Translations under genes and position numbers: made by a program
Shown here: positions 48,301 through 58,906 of the stretch, in pieces
Numbering within the stretch: the first letter of the stretch is position 1
How the letters are laid out: each line of letters opens with the position of its first letter
Assembly: GCF_000222605.1 (NCBI RefSeq)
Contig: NZ_AFWF01000175.1
Span: forward strand, 1-64,000
DNA length: 64,000 bases
From: Vibrio ichthyoenteri ATCC 700023
GTDB taxonomy: Bacteria > Pseudomonadota > Gammaproteobacteria > Enterobacterales > Vibrionaceae
Reading direction: 5' to 3'
The notes under the pieces: model-generated
The model's database searches: none
What the model was told of the DNA's origin: nothing
Seen by the model: only the letters and a program-made list of their open reading frames with translations

Positions 48301-49817
48301 GTAAGAGCAGTGAACTGAGTGAGCAACTTAAAGCGAAACTGGTACAAGCTGAGCGTATGCGTACTCGCAGCCGTGATGAGCTAAAACAGACGCGTGAACA
48401 AATGAACCAGTACAACCAAGTATTGGCTTCACTAAAAAGTTCTCACCATGCCAAGCTAGAAACCGTTCAAGAGTTCAAGCAAGAACTACAAGAGTTTGGT
48501 GTCACTGCAGATGAAGGTGCGGCAGAGCGTGCCCAGCGTCGTCGTGACGAGCTACAAGAGCGTCTTCATACTTCTCGCGCCCGTAAGAGCGAACATGAGC
48601 GTACCATCACCTCAACTGAGCTTGAGATGAAATCGGTAGCCAAGCGTATGAAGAAAGTGCAGAAAGAGTACACTGAGCTACGTACCTTCGTGGTATTGGC
48701 GAAAGCAGGTTGGTGCTCGGTATTGCGTCTTGCGCGTGCGAATGATGTTGAACGTCGTCTGCATAAGCGTGAATTAGCGTACATGTCGGCTTCTGAGCTG
48801 CGTTCAATGTCAGATAAGTCATTGGGTGCATTGCGCCTTGCAGTGGCAGACAACGACGATCTGCGTGATTCGCTGCGTCTTTCAGAAGACACCGCATATC
48901 CTGAGCGCAAAGTGCTGTTCTACATTGCGGTTTACCAGCATCTGCGCGAGCGTATTCGTCAAGATATCATTCGCACCGATGATCCGGTGGAAGCGATCGA
49001 AGAGATGGAAGTTGAGCTAGCACGTCTAACAGAAGAGCTGACTCAGCGTGAAAATCGCTTAGCAATTAGCTCTGACTCTGTTGCTAGCATCATCAAGAAA
49101 ACCATTCAGCGTGAACAAAACCGTATTCGCATGCTTAACCAAGGTCTGTCTAATATTGGCTTTGGTCAGGTCAAAGGTGTGCGTTTGAACGTTAAGATCC
49201 GTGAGAGTCACGAAGTGCTTCTTAATGGCTTAGCAACACAGCAAGAGCAGCACAAAGATCTGTTTGAAAGCCCACGCTTTACCTTCTCAGAAGCCATGGC
49301 CAAGCTGTTCCAACGTGTGAACCCGCATATCGACATGGGTCAACGCTCACCGCAAGTGTTGGGTGAAGAGCTGCTAGATTACCGAAACTACCTAGAGCTA
49401 AGCGTTGAAGTATGCCGTGGCGCTGATGGTTGGTTGCAAGCTGAATCTGGTGCGCTATCAACTGGTGAGGCCATCGGTACCGGTCAGTCAATTCTATTGA
49501 TGGTGGTACAGAGCTGGGAAGAAGAATCGCGTCGTCTGCGCAGCAAAGACATCATTCCATGTCGCTTGTTGTTCCTTGATGAAGCGGCTCGTCTTGATAC
49601 CAAGTCTATCTCGACCTTGTTTGAGTTGTGTGACCGTCTGGATATGCAGCTTCTTATCGCTGCGCCAGAAAACATCAGCCCAGAAAAAGGTACGACTTAC
49701 AAATTGGTGCGTAAGATGTTTAAAGACCACGAACATGTACATGTGGTGGGTCTACGCGGTTTCGGCCAAACAGACAAACCAAAAAGTGATGCTCAGCAGC
49801 TGATTGAAGAGTTGTAA
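45360..49817 (+). CDS. mukB: chromosome condensin ATPase MukB
   Basis: This 1485-residue SMC-like ATPase folds into a long coiled coil with a hinge and an ATPase head. The Walker A loop is [11 protein letters not shown] (residues 33-42), the signature is [13 protein letters not shown] near 1365, and Walker B is [12 protein letters not shown] near 1402. Long heptad-rich coiled coils cover about 290-640 and 860-1170, with the hinge near 670-790. Length matches E. coli MukB (1486). It is the last gene of the cmoM-mukFEB operon and is followed by a strong terminator. Confidence 0.98.
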   Translation: MIQRGKYQSLTMINWNGFFARTFDIDGLVTTLSGGNGAGKSTTMAAFITALIPDQTLLHFRNTTEAGSSQASRDKGLYGKLQPGACYAALDVVNSRNQRLLFAVKLQQVAGRDKKVDIKPFVIQGLPSHVKPTDLLIESVSETQARVRQINEVKDSALQYEGVQFKAFPSIVDYHAQMFEFGVIPKKLRNSADRSKFYRLIEASLYGGISSAITRSLRDYLLPQNGGVKKAFQDMESALRENRMTLEAIKTTQADRDLFKHLITESTNYVAADYMRHANERRNKIEQTMSLRGELFGSRHSLIEQNNLLNRVQEELELLIEGEAALEQDHQAASDHLQLVQNALRQQEKIARYQEDLEELNERLEEQAMVVEEAQERVLMSEEQATVAEEEVDSLKTQLADYQQALDMQQTRALQYQQAVEALGKAQQLLADESLTAETAQALVAQLKHRETENTTTLLALKHKLDMSSAAVKQFETALCLVRSIQGEVPREQAAQQAKQVIIQAREAKQVSENEAQWRAQHRDLERSLIQQRQARELGQDYRKQHNVELIDELSFEQERERHAAHIESLEYAQEDLREQRSEQRRVEQDAQAEIAKLEAIAPTWIAANDALESLKEQSGAELFDSQAVMTQMQLVLEEEKQQSIAKDKLAERRSFLDSEIERLASPGGPNDPRVKGLADTLGGVLLSEIYDDITLSDAPYFSAMYGPARHAIVVSDLAGIEEKLVELDDCPEDLYIIEGDIDAFDDSSFDAEELEGAVCVRLNERQLRYSRLPEIPLFGRAAREQRLELLREEREEVVENHAKAAFDSQKLQRLYQAFNNFVAKHIQVAFQADPEKALLAVREKRSQAARILSELDSKEQQQRSQLMASKQAVSLLDKLAPIMRFIEDETLEARFAELEEKLAQVSQAKGFLSLHAKTVAELESVISALDADPEQFDALEADYQAADRQLQTLKTQIFALSDLVERRHYFAYSDSVALLSKSSELSEQLKAKLVQAERMRTRSRDELKQTREQMNQYNQVLASLKSSHHAKLETVQEFKQELQEFGVTADEGAAERAQRRRDELQERLHTSRARKSEHERTITSTELEMKSVAKRMKKVQKEYTELRTFVVLAKAGWCSVLRLARANDVERRLHKRELAYMSASELRSMSDKSLGALRLAVADNDDLRDSLRLSEDTAYPERKVLFYIAVYQHLRERIRQDIIRTDDPVEAIEEMEVELARLTEELTQRENRLAISSDSVASIIKKTIQREQNRIRMLNQGLSNIGFGQVKGVRLNVKIRESHEVLLNGLATQQEQHKDLFESPRFTFSEAMAKLFQRVNPHIDMGQRSPQVLGEELLDYRNYLELSVEVCRGADGWLQAESGALSTGEAIGTGQSILLMVVQSWEEESRRLRSKDIIPCRLLFLDEAARLDTKSISTLFELCDRLDMQLLIAAPENISPEKGTTYKLVRKMFKDHEHVHVVGLRGFGQTDKPKSDAQQLIEEL

Positions 49818-49850
49818 TTTTCCACTCTGTTACTGAACATTCGGATATTG

Positions 49851-49877
49851 AAAGGCTACCTGAGGGTAGCCTTTTTT
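49851..49877 (+). terminator. terminator after mukB
   Basis: AAAGGCTACC and GGTAGCCTTT pair around a short loop, followed by a T-run. Confidence 0.88.
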
Positions 49878-49916
49878 GTATCCAGCGGGGAAGACACGGT
49901 AGGTGAGGGCAATAAA

Positions 49917-49938
49917 AAAGCTGCCGAAAGGCAGCTTT
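49917..49938 (-). terminator. terminator after the ATP-grasp gene
   Basis: AAAGCTGCC and GGCAGCTTT pair around four bases; the minus strand continues with TTTTT. Confidence 0.85.
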
Positions 49939-49966
49939 AAATATCAGCAATAATGGGTTATCACGA

Positions 49967-50944
49967 TTAAAGTGGCGTTGCGAAATGCTTCACTGCGTAG
50001 GCGACGCGTTCTTCAGGTTTTGGATAATCCGCTGGCATACCAAGGTTTTCAATATGACGAAGGCGTGGCAGTAAGCCGGCGCCATTAGCAATTTGAATCG
50101 CCAATCCCGGTCGAGCGTTAAGCTCCAATACCATCGGGCCTTCTTCTTTATCCAGCACCATATCGGTACCCATATAACCAAGGCCAGTCATTTCCCAAGC
50201 GCTAGAAGCAAGTACGAGCAGTTTTTCCCAATGGGGCACTTGTAGCGTCATCAAGTCTTTATCAGTATCAGGATGCAAGCTAATCGGCTGATCAAACTGC
50301 ACTGCACGTATCGCTCTGCCTGTCGCTATATCCAGCCCGACACCAACCGCACCTTGGTGTAAGTTGGCTTTGCCGTCAGAGGCAGAGGTGGAGCAGCGCA
50401 TCATTGCCATCACAGGGTAGCCTTTAAAGACGATAATACGTACATCAGGCACACCTTCAAAACTAAAGCCATCAAAGCAGTCATCAAACTTAATCAAGTT
50501 CTCAACCACCGCCACATCGTTTTTTCCGCCTAGAGAGAACAGACCCGCTAAGGCATTACTGATATGACGTTCAACGTCTTCTTGATTAATGGTTGCCCCT
50601 GATGGCTTGGTGTAGACGCCATCCTTATGCGAGACCACCACTAAAATGCCTTTACCACCACTGCCTTGTGCAGGTTTGATAACAAAACCCGGCCATTCTT
50701 TGACCATGTTATGAATCTTACCTACGTCAGCTTGATGGCGAATCACGCCAATCAGCTTCGGAACCGTCGCTCCAGCTTCTTGTGCGATAATTTTGGTTTT
50801 TAATTTATCATCCACCAATGGGTATTTTGAGCGGTCATTGTAGCGACCAATGTAACTGTGGTTACGTTGGTTCATGCCCATAATACCCTTATGACGCAAC
50901 TTAAACGGCGAGGTAAAGCGAGCGGTTAAGCGGGATAAAAACAT
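49967..50944 (-). CDS. RimK-like ATP-grasp ligase (alpha-L-glutamate ligase-like)
   Basis: This 325-residue enzyme has the ATP-grasp fold. The ATP-binding stretch is FVIKPAQGSGGKGILVVV near residue 87 and the metal-binding end MVLELNARPGLAIQIANGAGLL near 265-286. ATP-grasp ligases of the RimK type form amide bonds, often adding glutamate to an acceptor. ATG 50944 has GAGGAT upstream and lies just four bases after the preceding gene's stop; a TTG at 50959 is less likely. It is the third gene of an operon with a 7TM inactive transglutaminase and a retropepsin-like lipoprotein, a conserved trio whose substrate is not established. Confidence 0.88.
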   Translation of the reverse strand: MFLSRLTARFTSPFKLRHKGIMGMNQRNHSYIGRYNDRSKYPLVDDKLKTKIIAQEAGATVPKLIGVIRHQADVGKIHNMVKEWPGFVIKPAQGSGGKGILVVVSHKDGVYTKPSGATINQEDVERHISNALAGLFSLGGKNDVAVVENLIKFDDCFDGFSFEGVPDVRIIVFKGYPVMAMMRCSTSASDGKANLHQGAVGVGLDIATGRAIRAVQFDQPISLHPDTDKDLMTLQVPHWEKLLVLASSAWEMTGLGYMGTDMVLDKEEGPMVLELNARPGLAIQIANGAGLLPRLRHIENLGMPADYPKPEERVAYAVKHFATPL

Positions 50945-50948
50945 AAGC

Positions 50949-52454
50949 TTAATCCTCAACTAATGGCTTAAAACGACGCAGTTCAGTTAGTCGGTAACCG
51001 GTGTAAGTACCCAGCAATAGAATACAAGCTAGCACCACCAGTTGCAGGCCAATAAAGTTAAAGGTCAGGTGTTGAACGAATGAGTTCGTCATCGCAAGGT
51101 AGACTAAAACCGCGGTCATTAATGAACCACCACCTTGCAGTACCACTTCTTTCGGACCCTCTTCTTCCCATAGAATCGACATACGTTCGATAGTCCATGA
51201 CAAGATGATCATTGGGAAGAAGGTAATCGATAGACCTTCAGTGAGGCCGACTTTAAACGCCACCACAGTAAACACGGAAATGATCATGATTACGGTGATA
51301 ATCACCGCAGAGATCCGCGCCACCAGCAATAGGTTCAGCCTCGATAGATAACTTCGAATGACGAGACCGGTGCCGACAATCAATAGGAAACCGACGATAC
51401 CGGTAACCAACTGGGTTTGCACAAAGGCAACGGCGATCAGAACTGGCATGAAGGTGCCGGAAGTTTTTAGACCAATAATGACACGAAGAAAAACCACGAT
51501 CAGCGCACCGATTGGGATCAACATGATGGTCTTAAACATCGCTTGCTCTTCAAGTGGCAAGCTATGGATGGAGAGGTTTAGCAAGCCGTCCGCTTCTACT
51601 TTGTCAGCGGTTGCTTGTTGAGGAGACACCTCTTGAGCAATCATTGAGAAGTGTACTTGGCTGTTTTGGCCGCCAACTAAATCAAGCAGTGAAACGTTTG
51701 ACTCATCCCACACCAAAATATTGGGAGAGATAGTTTGGTTGGCCGTTTCAGGATTAAACAGCTGCCATTGATTACCATCCCACACTTGGTTCATGTGCTG
51801 AATAGTTTGGCGACGACGGCCATCTTCCAGCTCAATCACACCGACAATTTTGCTTTCAATCTGGCTAAAAGAAAGAATTTTGTAAACGGCTTCAACTTTT
51901 GACATCTTATTAAGAATCAACGCTGCGTTTTGGCTGTCGTTATCGTTAAGAAGTTTAACCAATTCACGAGTAAAAGTGACATCATCTGCAGAGCGTTTAT
52001 TGGCTCGTTCAATCAGGGCAATGGCTGCGGCTTCTGTTGGGCCATCAAAAGTTGGAGCGGTGATTTCTCCGTTAGGCGCAATCGGTGCCACCTTGGCTTG
52101 AGGGTCTACTAAAAATTGTGCTTTATAGTAGATGGTTTCTGAGCCTGAAGCTTGGCGGATTGACCATTCTGCACGACGGCCTGAATCGGTTTTGATATAC
52201 GAAACACCGTAGCCAGGCGATGAGGAAGACTCACTTACAAGTGTAAAGCCAGTTTGCGTATCGGGTACCGCTAATGATGCTTTAACCGGTTTGTTTTCCG
52301 CATCAAACTGTACGCGAGCCTCAATGTCCCAAACCTGACGAGTTTCGCCCGGTGTCCATGGCACGCCATAGCTTTGATGTCTAAAGATGCTCAATGCGAT
52401 ACCGGCGATAACCAGTAAGCTTACAAAAATGTAAAAAGGGACTTTTGAAGTCAT
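50949..52454 (-). CDS. inactive transglutaminase family protein with C-terminal 7TM region
   Basis: This 501-residue membrane protein has one N-terminal transmembrane helix (about 5-22). A large extracytoplasmic domain (about 25-290) resembles a transglutaminase fold without the catalytic triad (family name: inactive transglutaminase, Transglut_i_TM). Seven C-terminal transmembrane helices cover about 305-485 (7TM_transglut). It probably senses or presents a periplasmic peptide and works with the adjacent ATP-grasp ligase and retropepsin. It starts 16 bases after the retropepsin-like gene ends. The function is inferred from neighbourhood only. Confidence 0.85.
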   Translation of the reverse strand: MTSKVPFYIFVSLLVIAGIALSIFRHQSYGVPWTPGETRQVWDIEARVQFDAENKPVKASLAVPDTQTGFTLVSESSSSPGYGVSYIKTDSGRRAEWSIRQASGSETIYYKAQFLVDPQAKVAPIAPNGEITAPTFDGPTEAAAIALIERANKRSADDVTFTRELVKLLNDNDSQNAALILNKMSKVEAVYKILSFSQIESKIVGVIELEDGRRRQTIQHMNQVWDGNQWQLFNPETANQTISPNILVWDESNVSLLDLVGGQNSQVHFSMIAQEVSPQQATADKVEADGLLNLSIHSLPLEEQAMFKTIMLIPIGALIVVFLRVIIGLKTSGTFMPVLIAVAFVQTQLVTGIVGFLLIVGTGLVIRSYLSRLNLLLVARISAVIITVIMIISVFTVVAFKVGLTEGLSITFFPMIILSWTIERMSILWEEEGPKEVVLQGGGSLMTAVLVYLAMTNSFVQHLTFNFIGLQLVVLACILLLGTYTGYRLTELRRFKPLVED

Positions 52455-52470
52455 AAAAGGCCTTAGTGGT

Positions 52471-53217
52471 TTATTCTTTTTCAGATTGAACGTATTTCTT
52501 ACTTACGTCCACGACGGCGATATCTTTAATAAATTCACGCCCCAGCAATACAGGATGGCTCATTTGCGAGCGGTCTGCCAAGGTAAACTGCGCTTTTTCA
52601 TGGATATTTCCCACTTTTACCCACAATTCCACCACCGCACGACGCTCTAAGTCGTCGTTGGTCGACTGACGAATTTTTACGAATTTTAGCACCGGAGCTT
52701 CGATCCAGTTTTCGTCGTTCATTGGTGTTGTATCATCGGAGAGGTGGAAGCGAACCCATTTCTTACCGTTACGTTCAAACTGTTCAATATCAACCGCATT
52801 AAGCGATGATGTCGCAGCACCTGTATCAACACGCGCATCAAAGGTTTGTTTGATCGAGTCAATCGTTACGCGTTCGATTTCACCAAGCACGACACCATGG
52901 GTAGGGTTGGTGGCAGTCGGTATGACGACGGGTTCAACAGGATGACTTTGCTGAATAGATACTTCGCTGATTTTCGCCAGCGTCTCTTGCTGTAATTCCT
53001 GCGAATGCAGATTAACTTGAGTGAGTTGCTCTTCTAAGCCGGCAATTTGATCAGATTGGAGTTGGAGTTGCGAATGGAGAGATTCAATCTGCGTGCTTAG
53101 ATTAGTTTCAACGTCTTGAAGGGTAGCAAGAGTTTGCTGATGATATTGTTCGCCTTTAGTCAGCGTGCAACCTGACAAGAGTGCAACAACGATAACTGGA
53201 GTGATACGGATGAACAT
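52471..53217 (-). CDS. retropepsin-like 'ATP-dependent zinc protease' family lipoprotein
   Basis: This 248-residue protein has a lipoprotein signal ending in LLSGC (about residue 17), a coiled coil (about 28-90, SLHSQLQLQSDQIAGLEEQLTQ), and then a domain of the family named ATP-dependent zinc protease/RimB-like. The domain carries the aspartic-protease motif ARVDTGAATSSLNA near 130-143 and HPVLLGREFIKDIAVVDV near the C-terminus, i.e. a retropepsin-like fold despite the family's zinc-protease name. It is the first gene of the trio with the 7TM protein and the ATP-grasp ligase, suggesting it trims the ligase's product. The lipid anchor places it in the periplasm. Confidence 0.85.
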   Translation of the reverse strand: MFIRITPVIVVALLSGCTLTKGEQYHQQTLATLQDVETNLSTQIESLHSQLQLQSDQIAGLEEQLTQVNLHSQELQQETLAKISEVSIQQSHPVEPVVIPTATNPTHGVVLGEIERVTIDSIKQTFDARVDTGAATSSLNAVDIEQFERNGKKWVRFHLSDDTTPMNDENWIEAPVLKFVKIRQSTNDDLERRAVVELWVKVGNIHEKAQFTLADRSQMSHPVLLGREFIKDIAVVDVSKKYVQSEKE

Positions 53218-53397
53218 TAAAACGCCTACGGTACATTGTGTTTGTTACCAATAATCCGCACTGGCTTAGCACGATTACTGATAATGATATGAGTTAACTA
53301 ACATTTTGATTTTAGCCCAAGGTTTAGGAAACCTCATAGAGGAAGATCAAAAAGTTCTCACAAGGAGAGAAAGCAACCCTAAAGCAGTATAAAAAGA

Positions 53398-53418
53398 AAG
53401 GATGCATTATGCATCCTT
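53398..53418 (-). terminator. terminator after cmoB
   Basis: AAGGATGCA and TGCATCCTT pair perfectly around three bases; the minus strand continues with TTCTTTTTAT. The rest of the 295-base gap is promoter region for the retropepsin-led operon. Confidence 0.82.
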
Positions 53419-53512
53419 ATACCGTTTTGTCTAAGGTTACTGATATGAGATTTACTCTGAGTTAAATCTATGTCAAGAAATGATAAGTGTGCGACGTTTT
53501 TACTTAATAAAT

Positions 53513-54484
53513 CTATGGTTTAGTTGCAACCAATACAGCGCGACGAGGCGCTGGGTGCCCTTCAATCGTTTTGCTTGAATCGTTTGGATCTAGATAGTCG
53601 GGTAGCGAATTGTGTGTCATCCAATCGGTAGTACGTTGTTCACCCACCGAGGTGACATTTTCATCCACGATACGAACGTCAACGAAACCGACTTGCTCTA
53701 GCCATACTTTAAGCGCTTTGGCCGATGGGAAGAAGTAAACATTACGCATTTGTGCGTAGCGATCAAATGGCACCAGCACGGACGTTTCGTCACCTTCAAT
53801 CACCAGTGTTTCTAGTACTAACTCACCGCCAGACACCAGTTGGTCTTTTAGCTGAATCAGATGATCTAACGGGGAACGACGGTGGTAAAGCACGCCCATA
53901 CTAAATACAGTATCAAACGCTTCCAGTTTTGGCAGTTGTTCAATACCAAGCGGTAATAGGTGTACGCGTTGATCATCGCCCATCATTTTACGGATCGCTT
54001 CAAATTGAATCAGGAATAGATGCGAAGGGTCGATACCGACACACATACGCGCACCAGCACCTAGCATGCGCCACATGTGGTAACCGTTACCGCAGCCAAC
54101 ATCGAGCACATTGCGATTTTTCAGTGGGCTGATGTGTGGCAATACGCGATCCCACTTCCAGTCACTGCGCCATTCAGTATCAATATGGATACCATGAACG
54201 TGGTACGGACCTTTACGCCATGGGTGGAACGTGCGCAGCAAGTTCTCGAGTTTTTTCAGCTCGCCAGTGTGCATTGGCTGGTTGTTAGAGAGAGTGACTG
54301 AGTCAGTGATATCAATATTATCTGGCGTACCCGCCGGAATTTTATTTAATGCGCGTAGCCAGCGATCAAAGTCACCATGTTCGGCATTCTGCCAATCTGT
54401 AAGTTGTTGTGGCAAAACATTCAACCAAGGTTGCAGGCGCGTATCTTGGGCAATGAGTTGGTAAAAATTGGCAAAATTAAACAT
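53513..54484 (-). CDS. cmoB: tRNA U34 carboxymethyltransferase CmoB
   Basis: This 323-residue enzyme transfers a carboxymethyl group from carboxy-SAM to 5-hydroxyuridine at tRNA position 34, giving cmo5U. The class I methyltransferase core shows [20 protein letters not shown] near residue 124 and [15 protein letters not shown] near 150; the N-terminal extension ([18 protein letters not shown]) is typical of CmoB. It follows cmoA on the same strand with 78 bases between, in which a heptanucleotide repeat lies. Substrate supply from CmoA makes this a functional operon. Confidence 0.96.
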   Translation of the reverse strand: MFNFANFYQLIAQDTRLQPWLNVLPQQLTDWQNAEHGDFDRWLRALNKIPAGTPDNIDITDSVTLSNNQPMHTGELKKLENLLRTFHPWRKGPYHVHGIHIDTEWRSDWKWDRVLPHISPLKNRNVLDVGCGNGYHMWRMLGAGARMCVGIDPSHLFLIQFEAIRKMMGDDQRVHLLPLGIEQLPKLEAFDTVFSMGVLYHRRSPLDHLIQLKDQLVSGGELVLETLVIEGDETSVLVPFDRYAQMRNVYFFPSAKALKVWLEQVGFVDVRIVDENVTSVGEQRTTDWMTHNSLPDYLDPNDSSKTIEGHPAPRRAVLVATKP

Positions 54485-54543
54485 AGTTTTTCACTGAGTA
54501 AATAAAATATAAATGTGACACAAAGCGCAGAGCACCAAAAATG

Positions 54544-54562
54544 TCTCGCTTCTCGCTTCTCG

Positions 54563-54564
<2 letters not shown>
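54544..54564 (-). repeat. heptanucleotide tandem array at the cmoA stop codon
   Basis: Three perfect copies of TCTCGCT (54544-54564) end in the cmoA stop codon. On the coding strand this reads AGCGAGA repeated. A related array follows yciN at 28932-28952. Confidence 0.75.
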
Positions 54565-55303
<739 letters not shown>

Positions 55304-55402
55304 TTATCTCGCGCTATTATGACTAGCATGGAAAAGGGCGCGTATTTTATGAAAATTTCGCGCCTCTGTCATGCATTGCGTTATTGCTGGCTAAAAAGTG
55401 CT

Positions 55403-56281
55403 TTAAAACATCGTCAATTGGTCGTGGTTGTTATTCTCTGAAGACAAGCTTGGAAAGACGGACAGCTCTGGTAGGGAGATGTGGCTTTGCAACTGTTGAT
55501 AGAGTGTCTGCGCGAGCTCAGGTGCAAATACATTGTCTGGAGTATGCACCATTAAATAGGGCTGCTTACCTTGTTTTACCCATTCAGGTAGCTTTGCTAG
55601 CCAAGGTTTAAATAAAGCGGCATTCGCTGCAAGGTCGGGGTGGCCGATGAAACGAATCATAGGATGGTTGGCGGTAGAGATCGCATGGACAGGTACGCGC
55701 GGCTTTTTCTTTTGCGCATCGATAACAACTTCATTATCAGGGAGTGCAGAAAATAGTGGCCGGCTATCCATGATGATGCGGTCAATGCCGCTTTCAATTA
55801 ACCATTGATTGAAGCGTTTCTCATCATCGTTTTTAGCAAAAAAGCCGAGGTGACGCACTTCAACACCAAGTGGGAAGTTAGGTGGAAACAAGGCGCAAAA
55901 CTTTTGCAATGTAGGTAAATCAGCCGGCGTGAACGCGGCGGGCAATTGTATCGTCCACTGGCCAATCCGTTCATGCAGCGGCGCCATCACCTGCATAAAC
56001 TCTTTGAGCTGCGCTTGGCAACCTTTCAGCATTTGCTGGTGGGTAATGCTTTGCGGTAATTTAAACGTGAATTTGAAGTTATCGTGGCTCGCCGCATACC
56101 AATTGCGCACTGTGTGGGCGTTGGGCGTGGCGTAAAAGGTGGTATTACCCTCTACGGTATGAAACACCTGAGTGTATTTTTCTAGCCGTTCAGCCGGCTT
56201 AGTCCCCGAACCATAAAAGCTCTTTTGCCACTGATTGTGCGACCACATAGTGAGGCCGAGTCGAATGGGTAATGACGTCAT
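55403..56281 (-). CDS. DUF72 family protein (YecE-like)
   Basis: This 292-residue soluble protein has the DUF72 TIM-barrel-like fold. It begins with LPIRLGLTMWSHNQWQKSFYG and contains YTQVFHTVEGNTTFYATPNAHTVRNW near 35-60, TFKLPQSITH near 75 and GVEVRHLGFF near 140. Function is unknown; E. coli yecE lies next to cmoA-cmoB and aspS-like genes, so the neighbourhood is conserved. A gap of about 100 bases separates it from cmoA downstream. Confidence 0.88.
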   Translation of the reverse strand: MTSLPIRLGLTMWSHNQWQKSFYGSGTKPAERLEKYTQVFHTVEGNTTFYATPNAHTVRNWYAASHDNFKFTFKLPQSITHQQMLKGCQAQLKEFMQVMAPLHERIGQWTIQLPAAFTPADLPTLQKFCALFPPNFPLGVEVRHLGFFAKNDDEKRFNQWLIESGIDRIIMDSRPLFSALPDNEVVIDAQKKKPRVPVHAISTANHPMIRFIGHPDLAANAALFKPWLAKLPEWVKQGKQPYLMVHTPDNVFAPELAQTLYQQLQSHISLPELSVFPSLSSENNNHDQLTMF

Positions 56282-56610
56282 AATCTCGCTTACGAATTGT
56301 CCACTGCCATTACTTTACGAGACTTTTGCTTAAATCACTAGTCAAGGTCCACAACCAGTCACCAACGACACGCACGGAAGCTCGCATCTGGTGGGGACTT
56401 GAGGTTATAATCAGCGCCAATTTTCGTCATTGGTGCCGTTTTACCCCTTAGCTGGCGTAAAAAGCACCAATAGACAGTAAATCGCAATAAATTGTATGTT
56501 GAATAGTCGATTTTCCGTCGCTTTCAGCGTATAAATGGAACTTTGCTCTGCCGATATTTTTACGCTCGGCAGACGGTATTAACAAAATTAGAGAGATTGG
56601 GAATTTCATT
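56282..56610 (+). promoter_or_regulatory. aspS upstream region (329 bases) with leader hairpin
   Basis: No gene is seen. A TATAAT hexamer lies at 56406-56411 with no good -35. An imperfect stem GCGCCAAT/ATTGGTGC lies at about 56414-56436. A perfect 8-base stem TCTGCCGA/TCGGCAGA lies at 56547-56573, 37 bases before the aspS ATG, and would be in its mRNA leader. Confidence 0.5.
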
Positions 56611-58389
56611 ATGCGTACCCATTACTGTGGTCACCTGAACAAGTCCCTTGCAGGACAAACTGTAGAACTTTGCGGCTGGGTTAATCGTCGTCGTGATTTA
56701 GGCGGTCTTATTTTTATCGATATGCGCGATCGCGAAGGTATCGTTCAGGTAGTAGTTGATCCAGACATGGCTGATGCTTACAAAGTAGCAGAGCAACTAC
56801 GTAATGAATTCTGTATCAAACTGACGGGTGAAGTTCGTGCACGTCCTGAAAGCCAAATCAATGCAGGTATGGCAACGGGTGAAGTAGAAATCCTAGCTTC
56901 AGGCCTTGAAATCATCAACCGTTCTGATGTTCTGCCTCTAGACTTCAACCAAAAGAACTCTGAAGAGCAACGTCTAAAATACCGTTACCTAGATCTACGT
57001 CGTCCAGAGATGAGCGACCGCATCAAACTACGTGCAAAAGCATCAAGCTTTGTTCGTCGTTTCCTAGATGAGAATGGCTTCCTAGACATCGAAACACCAG
57101 TACTAACTAAAGCAACGCCAGAAGGCGCTCGTGACTACCTAGTACCAAGCCGTGTACACAAAGGCAGCTTCTACGCGCTACCTCAATCACCACAGCTATT
57201 CAAACAGCTACTGATGATGTCTGGTTTTGACCGTTACTACCAAATCGTTAAATGTTTCCGTGACGAAGATCTACGTGCTGACCGTCAGCCTGAATTTACT
57301 CAGATCGATATCGAAACATCTTTCATGTCTGCTGAGCAAGTACGTGAAAAAACAGAAGCGATGATTCGTCAAATGTGGCAAGAGCTGCTAAACGTTGATC
57401 TGGGTGAATTCCCAATCATGTCATTTGAAGAAGCGGCACGTCGTTTTGGTTCAGACAAACCAGATCTACGTAACCCACTTGAGCTTGTAGACGTAGCTGA
57501 CATCCTGAAAGATGTTGATTTCAAAGTATTCTCTGGCCCAGCTAACGACGAAAAAGGCCGCGTAGCGGTAATTCGCGTTCCAGGCGGTGCAGCACTGTCT
57601 CGTAAGCAAATCGACGAATACACTAACTTCGTGGGTATCTACGGCGCGAAAGGCCTAGCGTGGATGAAAGTGAACGACCGCGCTGCTGGCTTTGAAGGCG
57701 TGCAATCTCCAGTGGCTAAGTTCCTAAACGAAGAAGTGGTTGCTCAAATCCTAGAGCGTACTCAAGCAGAAACGGGCGACATCATTCTATTCGGCGCAGA
57801 CAGCAAACGTGTTGTGACTGAAGCGATGGGCGCACTACGTCTGAAGCTGGGTACTGACCTTGAGCTTACTGATAAAGCAGCATGGAAACCGCTATGGGTT
57901 ATCGACTTCCCAATGTTTGAAGAAGATGACGAAGGCAACCTACATGCAATGCATCACCCATTCACTTCTCCTCTAGGTTTAACAGCTGAAGAGCTAATCG
58001 CAAACCCAGCGTCAGCAAACTCAAATGCTTACGACATGGTTATTAACGGTTACGAAGTTGGTGGTGGTTCAGTACGTATCCACAACGCAGAAATGCAATC
58101 AGCAGTATTTAGTATTCTAGGTATTGAAGCGGACGAGCAAAAAGCGAAGTTTGGTTTCCTACTAGACGCACTGAAATTCGGTACGCCACCACACGCAGGT
58201 CTTGCATTCGGTCTAGACCGTCTAGTGATGCTGCTATGTGGTACTGATAACATCCGTGATGTTATCGCGTTCCCTAAAACAACAGCGGCTGCGTGTCTAC
58301 TGACTAACGCACCAAGCGTAGCAAACCCAGCATCTCTAGATGAGCTTGCGATTGCTGTGACGGCTGCGAAAGAGAAAGCGGCTGAGTAA
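56611..58389 (+). CDS. aspS: aspartyl-tRNA synthetase
   Basis: This 592-residue class II synthetase charges tRNA-Asp. It has the N-terminal OB-fold anticodon-binding domain (about 1-105, [29 protein letters not shown]), motif 1 and 2 regions ([25 protein letters not shown] near 165 and [21 protein letters not shown] near 216), a bacterial insertion domain (about 280-420) and motif 3 ([13 protein letters not shown] near 530). Length is close to E. coli AspRS (590). A strong terminator follows. Confidence 0.98.
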   Translation: MRTHYCGHLNKSLAGQTVELCGWVNRRRDLGGLIFIDMRDREGIVQVVVDPDMADAYKVAEQLRNEFCIKLTGEVRARPESQINAGMATGEVEILASGLEIINRSDVLPLDFNQKNSEEQRLKYRYLDLRRPEMSDRIKLRAKASSFVRRFLDENGFLDIETPVLTKATPEGARDYLVPSRVHKGSFYALPQSPQLFKQLLMMSGFDRYYQIVKCFRDEDLRADRQPEFTQIDIETSFMSAEQVREKTEAMIRQMWQELLNVDLGEFPIMSFEEAARRFGSDKPDLRNPLELVDVADILKDVDFKVFSGPANDEKGRVAVIRVPGGAALSRKQIDEYTNFVGIYGAKGLAWMKVNDRAAGFEGVQSPVAKFLNEEVVAQILERTQAETGDIILFGADSKRVVTEAMGALRLKLGTDLELTDKAAWKPLWVIDFPMFEEDDEGNLHAMHHPFTSPLGLTAEELIANPASANSNAYDMVINGYEVGGGSVRIHNAEMQSAVFSILGIEADEQKAKFGFLLDALKFGTPPHAGLAFGLDRLVMLLCGTDNIRDVIAFPKTTAAACLLTNAPSVANPASLDELAIAVTAAKEKAAE

Positions 58390-58410
58390 TTCAACCGCCA
58401 CGCGTTATAC

Positions 58411-58442
58411 AAAAAAGCCACTTCATTTGAAGTGGCTTTTTT
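58411..58442. terminator. bidirectional terminator between aspS and the BLUF gene
   Basis: AAAAAAGCCACTTC and GAAGTGGCTTTTTT pair perfectly around four bases between convergent genes. Confidence 0.92.
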
Positions 58443-58501
58443 ATGTGTGAAACATAAGCGGGGAGTGACTCACGTTGAGGTGCGCGAGGCCACACTGGCC
58501 G

Positions 58502-58906
58502 TTAAGAGCTGGAGTGTTGTTGATTAAATTCATTGGGGTATAGAAATAGCGTTCGTTGCTTTAGATACTCAAACCACTGAAGGCCATCTGAATTTTTTAG
58601 CATCTCAATCATGCTGTCATCAGCGATGTAGACATGCCCCATATTCCACTCTTGGTACATTCTTTGACTAATTTCAGACTCGAATAAAATGGTCACATTT
58701 GAATGTCTGGGGTCCGATGAGATTGCTGCATAGAGTCCATCGATAGCGTTATTGGTTCCTTTAATGTACTGAATAAAACCGCCAGAATGTGACATCAAAA
58801 AACCCGTGATATCCAATTGGGCGTTTTTTTCGGTGGCAGAGGTCAGTAATGATTGAATATCGATTTTGCCTAACGTTGAGTCACTTCGGTATAAAATACA
58901 CTTCAT
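58502..58906 (-). CDS. stand-alone BLUF-domain blue-light receptor
   Basis: This 134-residue protein consists of a BLUF (flavin-binding blue-light sensing) domain (about 1-95) and a short helical C-terminus. Residues needed for the BLUF photocycle are present: Tyr6 (ILYRSDS), Asn28 before DITGFLM, Gln46 in FIQYIKG, and Trp87 with Met89 in EWNMG, so it is probably photoactive with FAD. A residue usually Asn before Asn28 is Lys27. It carries no output domain. Its ATG overlaps the stop of the upstream GGDEF gene (ATGA), with AAGGAG in the GGDEF 3' end, so the two are coupled and probably work as a pair. Confidence 0.92.
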   Translation of the reverse strand: MKCILYRSDSTLGKIDIQSLLTSATEKNAQLDITGFLMSHSGGFIQYIKGTNNAIDGLYAAISSDPRHSNVTILFESEISQRMYQEWNMGHVYIADDSMIEMLKNSDGLQWFEYLKQRTLFLYPNEFNQQHSSS

